Source: Gammaproteobacteria bacterium (GTDB taxonomy: Bacteria; Pseudomonadota; Gammaproteobacteria; Eutrophobiales; Eutrophobiaceae). From it: a stretch of 10,753 nt of DNA. This document shows, piece after piece, positions 6,950-10,753 of this stretch. The notes beneath the pieces were generated by a model. The model ran no database searches, had not been told where the DNA came from, and was given only the letters and a program-made list of their open reading frames with translations. The stretch is from positions 1 through 10,753 of the forward strand of contig JABHFC010000356.1 in the NCBI GenBank assembly GCA_018676275.1, in the 5' to 3' direction. Position 1 is the stretch's first letter. Every line of letters starts with the position of its first letter. Position numbers and translations under genes: made by a program.

Positions 6950-8644
6950 CTACATATTTAAACCGACAGCCAGCATGATCGCCTGTTCCAACCCACTCGC
7001 ACCAACCTGCTGCCAGCGTGCACAGACATGCTGATCAGGACGAACCAGGTAATAACTAATCTGCCCGCTCGCATACACCTCAGCACATTTGTCATCTGGA
7101 TCATGAATATGAATTGCGCCTGCTGTAGATGAACTGGCCGATGTGATTGACAGAATATCAAAGGGTATGCCGCGTTTCTGAATCTTGTCCTTTATATCGA
7201 TTAAAGGTTTCGCAACCTGTCCATCTTTGCTGAAGTGAAAAAGATAGAATGAGGCATGCATGTGATCCAGTAAATAATTATCGGAACCCAGTTTTACATT
7301 ACTGACCGGACTACCAGTACAAATGCCTTTATCGCCAGGACCAATATTCACTTCAAAACTGTTCAGAGCTGAATCAATGTAATGATGTGGTCTGGATGTG
7401 CGCCAATGAAACAAGGGACGCACGAATGGCTGACTTAACGAGAGAGATAATGTTGCATCTCTTAACAGCTTGTAACCGGCTGTTGGTGGAGTCATGAAGC
7501 GCGTACTTTTGCTGGCCTCATCAATAATTTCCCATGCGGAAGTAACTCGTTCTTCAGAGTAAGTATCAAGCAGAGCTTGCCCACCCCAGTCCTTGACCAC
7601 TGCCGCCAGTTTCCAGATCAAATTGTGACCATCCTGCCAGCCGGTATTGGCACCGCGAACACCAAATATAGGTAACATATGAGCTGCATCACCGGCAAAA
7701 ACGATGCGCTTGTGAACATAATCTTGCAAGGTCATGGCACGTGCTGAATAGACAGAACACCAATCCAGTTCCCATGTTGATTTGACACCGACCATATCCA
7801 GCTGAGCCTGGATACGGGAATTCAGCAAATCTTCTTGCAAAGCCTGTTCCGGTGTTTCATCTTTTGGTAGTTGATAATCAATTCGCCAGATATTCCCCGG
7901 CTCACGATGCATCAGTACCGTGTTGCCAGGGTTCCAGTCTGGATCAAAGAAGGCCAGACGTTCTGTTGGTAGATCAATCTCGATTTCAATATCTGCAATA
8001 ACAAAGCGTCCTTCGAAGGAATCACCTTCCATTCGTAAGCCCGTCAGGTTACGAACTTTTGATTGAGCACCATCGGCAGCTACCACCCATTCTGCATCGA
8101 GTTGATATTCACCTTCTGGCGTATCAACGGTAAGACTGACAGATTCCTCGTTGAGGGGAATATCAACGACCTTGGAACCCCAACGCAAATCGATTAGCGG
8201 ATTCTGTAGCACCTTGTCGACCAGGTATTCTTCCAGGTATTGTTGCTGCAGGTTATTCATCGGCGCGTAGCGACTATTATCGTCCAATGGCGCTTCCATT
8301 CGAAACACAACCTCACCACGATAAAATGAGTTACCCGCATTCCAGGGGAGCAGTTTCTCTACCATCCGCTCGGCCACCCCAACCTGTTGCAAGATCTCCA
8401 TCGAACGATAAGTAAATACTATTGCCCGACTACCTTCAGATACCTGTACCGCTGATTCCAGTAATACCACTGGTATATCATACCGCGCCATATCGAGCGC
8501 CATCGCCAGGCCAACCGGGCCGGCACCCACTATCACTACCGGATGTGTTTTACTTTCACCCCTGATTTCAGCTGGTGTTACAAAGGGGTGTACCTGGTAA
8601 TCGTAATAGAGTGATTTTCTCGGACTGGAGTCAGGCGTATGCAT
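6950..8644 (-). CDS. FAD-dependent monooxygenase, class A (MhpA/PheA/TfdB type)
   Basis: A complete 564-residue flavin hydroxylase. The FAD-ADP site VIVGAGPVG lies at residues 37-45 after a 35-residue N-terminal tail, VVAADGAQS (187-195) holds the DG motif, and IVFAGDAAHM (314-323) holds the GD motif. GVRGANTGWQDGHNLIWKL follows as in 3-(3-hydroxyphenyl)propionate hydroxylase relatives. The C-terminal thioredoxin-like domain ends with YYLVRPDQHVCARW (about 532-545). It should use NAD(P)H and O2 to hydroxylate an aromatic or quinone-like substrate in the cytoplasm. It is clearly paralogous to the gene at 1-1584, but the region between the GD motif and the C-terminus diverges, so substrates probably differ. 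The ATG at 8644 has AGGA 10 bases upstream. Cupin upstream and DUF2783 downstream suggest one functional unit. Confidence 0.95.
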   Translation of the reverse strand: MHTPDSSPRKSLYYDYQVHPFVTPAEIRGESKTHPVVIVGAGPVGLAMALDMARYDIPVVLLESAVQVSEGSRAIVFTYRSMEILQQVGVAERMVEKLLPWNAGNSFYRGEVVFRMEAPLDDNSRYAPMNNLQQQYLEEYLVDKVLQNPLIDLRWGSKVVDIPLNEESVSLTVDTPEGEYQLDAEWVVAADGAQSKVRNLTGLRMEGDSFEGRFVIADIEIEIDLPTERLAFFDPDWNPGNTVLMHREPGNIWRIDYQLPKDETPEQALQEDLLNSRIQAQLDMVGVKSTWELDWCSVYSARAMTLQDYVHKRIVFAGDAAHMLPIFGVRGANTGWQDGHNLIWKLAAVVKDWGGQALLDTYSEERVTSAWEIIDEASKSTRFMTPPTAGYKLLRDATLSLSLSQPFVRPLFHWRTSRPHHYIDSALNSFEVNIGPGDKGICTGSPVSNVKLGSDNYLLDHMHASFYLFHFSKDGQVAKPLIDIKDKIQKRGIPFDILSITSASSSTAGAIHIHDPDDKCAEVYASGQISYYLVRPDQHVCARWQQVGASGLEQAIMLAVGLNM

Positions 8645-8685
8645 AGATTTTGTGTCCTAACGTTATTTTCCTAATTAGATTCTGG

Positions 8686-8691
8686 ATTATA
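8686..8691 (-). promoter_or_regulatory. Candidate -10 (TATAAT) for the FAD monooxygenase-DUF2783 transcript
   Basis: A perfect minus-strand TATAAT lies in the 100-base gap between the cupin gene and the monooxygenase, giving a leader of about 35 bases. No recognisable -35 is found at 16-18 bp. Upstream are two CTGACA direct repeats 10 bp apart (8718-8723 and 8728-8733), as expected if an activator replaces the -35. Confidence 0.45.
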
Positions 8692-8717
8692 ATCACTTAT
8701 CTTTTTACTCGTCGTAC

Positions 8718-8733
8718 TGTCAGCACTTGTCAG
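8718..8733 (-). promoter_or_regulatory. CTGACA direct repeats, possible activator site
   Basis: Minus-strand CTGACA occurs twice with a period of 10 bases, one helical turn, which puts both copies on the same face of the DNA. They lie 26 bp upstream of the TATAAT of the monooxygenase gene. An overlapping inverted pair, CTGTC (8717-8721) and GACAG (8733-8737), is also present. No regulator gene is visible in the window. Confidence 0.35.
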
Positions 8734-8744
8734 ACAGGGAGCGA

Positions 8745-9098
8745 TTAATCGCTATGCAAAAACTCAGGCCGGTCTTCAGCTTGTGTAACCAGTACCAGGG
8801 TATCACCAACGGCTGTTTCCTTATGGCTATCTCCGGGCTCAACAAAATAGCAACCACCCGCTGTAATGCAAACAACGCCATCCTGCTCGGTTTCGACTTT
8901 CATCTCACCTTCTACTACCATGACCTGTACCCAACTGGGATGAGTGTGCTCTGGAATAAGCATACCCGCCGGCATGTTAAAAAAGGCTGAGCGAACATTG
9001 CAGTCGCCCTCCCAGATAACACTTTTTTCTATATCTATACCACCGCGTACAGGTGACTGTGCCCATGACAATTTATCCTTCAGGAAATATTGACTCAT
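8745..9098 (-). CDS. Small single-domain cupin protein
   Basis: A 117-residue cupin. Motif 1 is GMLIPEHTHPSWVQVMVVEGEM (residues 45-66) with metal ligands H51 and H53. The usual Glu ligand position is Gln (Q58). Motif 2 is GGCYFVEPGDSHKE (81-94) with H92. Such proteins bind Fe, Mn, Zn or Ni and act as small dioxygenases, isomerases or sensors; ChrR-type anti-sigma cupins share this look. The Glu-to-Gln change weakens a prediction of standard dioxygenase chemistry. It is the first gene upstream of the FAD monooxygenase on the same strand (gap 100 bases). The ATG at 9098 is preceded by GGAG at 8 bases (9107-9110). There is no signal peptide, so it is cytoplasmic. Confidence 0.88.
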   Translation of the reverse strand: MSQYFLKDKLSWAQSPVRGGIDIEKSVIWEGDCNVRSAFFNMPAGMLIPEHTHPSWVQVMVVEGEMKVETEQDGVVCITAGGCYFVEPGDSHKETAVGDTLVLVTQAEDRPEFLHSD

Positions 9099-9131
9099 GA
9101 TCTATGCTCCATTGTCTAACTTGAAGTGAAG

Positions 9132-9160
9132 ATAATCTGTGCTAAGGAACCTCTGATCAA
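9132..9160 (-). promoter_or_regulatory. Candidate promoter of the cupin gene
   Basis: On the minus strand TTGATC (9160-9155) and GATTAT (9137-9132) are separated by exactly 17 bp, each matching consensus at four of six positions. Spacing and location are right, but both boxes are weak. Confidence 0.3.
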
Positions 9161-9170
9161 GTCCCTTCAG

Positions 9171-9206
9171 CGTCATGCTGGTGAATACCAGCACACCAGA
9201 ATGACG
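9171..9206. repeat. Imperfect palindromic repeat with CGTCAT/ATGACG arms
   Basis: The outer arms CGTCAT (9171-9176) and ATGACG (9201-9206) are the same six bases as the outer arms of the hairpin at 3939-3966. Inside, GCTGGT (9177-9182) pairs with ACCAGC (9187-9192) around GAAT; eight bases (9193-9200) on the right are unpaired and read as a partial copy of the inner arm. It has the form of dispersed intergenic repeats common in gammaproteobacteria. Confidence 0.7.
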
Positions 9207-9214
9207 AGTTTTGA

Positions 9215-9237
9215 AATTTCTGACTTAATCAGAAATT
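9215..9237. repeat. AT-rich palindrome in the cupin-NTF2 intergenic region
   Basis: AATTTCTGA (9215-9223) and TCAGAAATT (9229-9237) are perfect inverted copies around CTTAA. It lies between the REP-like element and the terminator. It could be a regulator operator, part of a composite repeat, or an RNA hairpin; nothing decides between these. Confidence 0.55.
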
Positions 9238-9253
9238 CCCTAAATCATAAAAC

Positions 9254-9282
9254 ACCGCCTTGCAGAAATACTGCAAGGCGGT
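9254..9282 (-). terminator. Intrinsic terminator, probably bidirectional
   Basis: A perfect 12-bp stem (9254-9265 with 9271-9282), GC-rich, with a 5-base AAATA loop. On the minus strand it is followed by GTTTTATG, ending the transcript from the amine-oxidase/NTF2 genes about 36 bases after their last stop. On the plus strand TCTTTT follows, so it may also stop readthrough from the other direction. Confidence 0.85.
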
Positions 9283-9318
9283 TCTTTTACTTCAGAGGAG
9301 GAAGTATTAATTCAAAAA

Positions 9319-9801
9319 TCAATGCTTCATATCATCGGTAATATCAAACTTACCCATCACATACATCTCACCCTGGCTCATCCATTCGCCTTTAATTTTT
9401 TCCCATAGAAAAAGCATTTTAAAGGAAAAGGGTGAAACGGCAGGGTCCGCAGGATAAACATAGAAGTTAACCCAGTCCCATCCAGCCTTACCATTGACAT
9501 GCGTGTTATAGGATTCAATGTAAACTTTGCCGCCAATTATGTCTGGATTCTCATAGACCGGGCGAATACCTTCGGTACCCCTGTGGGTCGAACCATCGGG
9601 TCCGACGGACATGACGGTTGGAGCATAAAACTTTTCCAGGATAGGTTTAGGATCATTATTGGCGAAGGCCTGCTCCTTCATGTCGTATTTCGCCCTGATT
9701 GCCTTTTTAAAGGCCTCCAGTTTTGAATCAGCTGCCAGACAAACACCAACCTGTGATAAACATAAAATTGATATAAAAATACCTGATATTATTTTTTTCA
9801 T
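9319..9801 (-). CDS. Secreted NTF2-like (SnoaL/DUF4440-type) protein
   Basis: A 160-residue protein with a Sec signal peptide (MKKIISGIFISILCLSQVG, cleavage near CLA/AD at 23-24), so probably periplasmic; the Cys near the site lacks a proper lipobox. The mature part begins with an amphipathic helix (LEAFKKAIRAKYDMKEQAFANNDPKPILEKFYAP) and continues with the strands of the NTF2/SnoaL cone fold (TVMSVGPDGSTHRGTEGIRPVY... WDWVNFYVY... FKMLFLWEKIKGEWMSQGEMYV). This fold serves as a small-ligand pocket; function cannot be assigned. The ATG at 9801 is chosen over a TTG at 9816: GAGGA (9810-9814) sits 8 bases before it and the signal peptide starts there. The Shine-Dalgarno overlaps the stop codon of the upstream amine-oxidase gene, so the two are co-transcribed and probably coupled. 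Confidence 0.85.
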   Translation of the reverse strand: MKKIISGIFISILCLSQVGVCLAADSKLEAFKKAIRAKYDMKEQAFANNDPKPILEKFYAPTVMSVGPDGSTHRGTEGIRPVYENPDIIGGKVYIESYNTHVNGKAGWDWVNFYVYPADPAVSPFSFKMLFLWEKIKGEWMSQGEMYVMGKFDITDDMKH

Positions 9802-9812
9802 AAGTGATTTCC

Positions 9813-10753
9813 TCAATGTGAATTTTTACTAACTTTTCCAATGGCCTGATGAGCCGCTCTTTCGCCTTCGTGTACTGCACCTTCCCACATTTGCATGCCC
9901 CGTAACTCGGCATGTGCGAACGTTATCCTGCCGTGGGGTTCGCGTATTACATCACTTGCAGTAGGTTTACCATCCTCACCGAAGAAAAATCCGGGTGGGG
10001 TAACCACATAAGCATGTCCCTGTCGGTTCACCGTGATACCGGCGATATCTCTGTCCGCATCAAAACCACCTTCTGCAAACATCTTCGTGAATTGCTCACG
10101 TACGTTCTTTTCGATTTCGGCATAACTCAACGAAAACATCTTCATACGAGCTGCCACCGTCTGCTTATCTACTGGTAAACCCGGAATACAAAATGAGTTA
10201 TACATCGTTACTACAGTTGGTTTGTCCGGATCCAATGGCATTGGTTCTTTACCATCCAGGATCATTTGACGACGTAGTGTAAAAAACCAACCCATGTCAT
10301 CACCAAACCATCTCACCGCAGAGACACCCATTTTGTCCATGAACTTCCAGTTTCGCAAAGCAACGTTAACCATCATCATTGGTGAATGCATGAAGGTGTC
10401 CATCGCTTCTTTATGGGCTTTGGGTAAATCAGTTACCACTCTTTTATTCATATGCTGTTGACCAGCCATCACTACATGCTTCGCTTTTACACGTCGCATC
10501 TTGCCGTCTTTGAGATAAGTCACTTTGACTGACTTTGCCTTCTCGGCAGGCCCATCATGAACAACGTTGACGACAAGTGAACCCAGGCGCATACGCACAG
10601 ATTGCTCCGGGTTATCCATCAACTTCCAGTCAACAGGATTCGTAATAATCCCCGTTAAGTTATTGGCTTTTCCAAATATTCCCGGGATCAGCTTATTAAC
10701 AATATGGCGAAGTATGCCGGTGTTACCACCGGGAAACTGTGCCAGATGAAGAA
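9813..10753 (-). CDS. FAD-dependent amine-oxidase-type dehydrogenase (spermidine-dehydrogenase-like), C-terminal part
   Basis: The minus-strand frame is open from the window edge to TGA at 9813-9815 (about 312 codons), so the N-terminus with its FAD Rossmann motif is outside. Translating from the edge gives LHLAQFPGGNTGILRHIVNKLIPG, the FP(G/D)GNxGxxR substrate-domain motif of spermidine dehydrogenases and related flavin amine oxidoreductases. Then comes KHVVMAGQQH, the strand before the substrate-entry region, and LRNWKFMDKMGVSAVRWF. The C-terminal FAD-binding block is GRITFAHAELRGMQMWEGAVHEGERAAHQAIGK. It probably oxidises a C-N or C-C bond of a small amine-like molecule; substrate and electron acceptor are unknown. 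Methionine is unusually frequent (for example HSPMMMVNVAL and QMILDGKEPMPL). A short start near 10619 is possible on paper, but conserved family sequence continues past it. Confidence 0.85.
   Translation of the reverse strand, partial: LHLAQFPGGNTGILRHIVNKLIPGIFGKANNLTGIITNPVDWKLMDNPEQSVRMRLGSLVVNVVHDGPAEKAKSVKVTYLKDGKMRRVKAKHVVMAGQQHMNKRVVTDLPKAHKEAMDTFMHSPMMMVNVALRNWKFMDKMGVSAVRWFGDDMGWFFTLRRQMILDGKEPMPLDPDKPTVVTMYNSFCIPGLPVDKQTVAARMKMFSLSYAEIEKNVREQFTKMFAEGGFDADRDIAGITVNRQGHAYVVTPPGFFFGEDGKPTASDVIREPHGRITFAHAELRGMQMWEGAVHEGERAAHQAIGKVSKNSH

Noticed and set aside
9813..10619. Complete small dehydrogenase starting at the ATG near 10619
   Set aside because: Conserved family sequence continues in frame to the window edge, so this is the tail of a longer gene.

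Overview
The window looks like ordinary chromosome from a Gram-negative, probably marine-type gammaproteobacterium. The signs are a TonB-dependent outer-membrane receptor, Sec signal peptides, a low-molecular-weight thioredoxin reductase, short hairpin repeats with CGTCAT/ATGACG arms, and moderate GC. Taxonomy is an inference; no rRNA or tRNA gene is present. Coding density is high, and no gene-free stretch exceeds 300 bases.

Layout: (1) 1-1584 (+) is the 3' part of a class A FAD-dependent aromatic-type monooxygenase, cut by the window edge. (2) 1658-5626 (+) is a thiamine-acquisition cassette. It has a TPP riboswitch, a TonB-dependent receptor, a single-domain YkoF/Thiamine_BP-like protein, a PnuC-family transporter of the PnuT type, and a ChoK/ThiK-like kinase. 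The last three genes overlap or nearly touch. The cassette reads as a complete route: outer-membrane uptake, inner-membrane transport, then trapping by phosphorylation, all behind a TPP sensor. (3) 5646-6593 (-) is trxB, starting at TTG, with its own extended -10 promoter. (4) 6747-9098 (-) is a second gene group: cupin, a second class A FAD monooxygenase (paralogue of the one in region 1), and a small DUF2783 protein. It looks like a catabolic or tailoring module for an aromatic or quinone-like substrate that cannot be named from sequence. (5) 9099-9318 is non-coding, with two palindromic elements and a strong, probably bidirectional terminator. (6) 9319-10753 (-) is a flavin amine-oxidase-type dehydrogenase (spermidine-dehydrogenase-like, 5' end outside the window) followed by a secreted NTF2-like protein.

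The most interesting part is the thiamine cassette and its leader. Base-pairing visible by eye suggests a full OFF switch: an extended P1, an 8-bp anti-sequestor and a nested hairpin covering the receptor gene's ribosome-binding site. A REP-like hairpin sits between the receptor gene and the three downstream genes and could set their relative expression.
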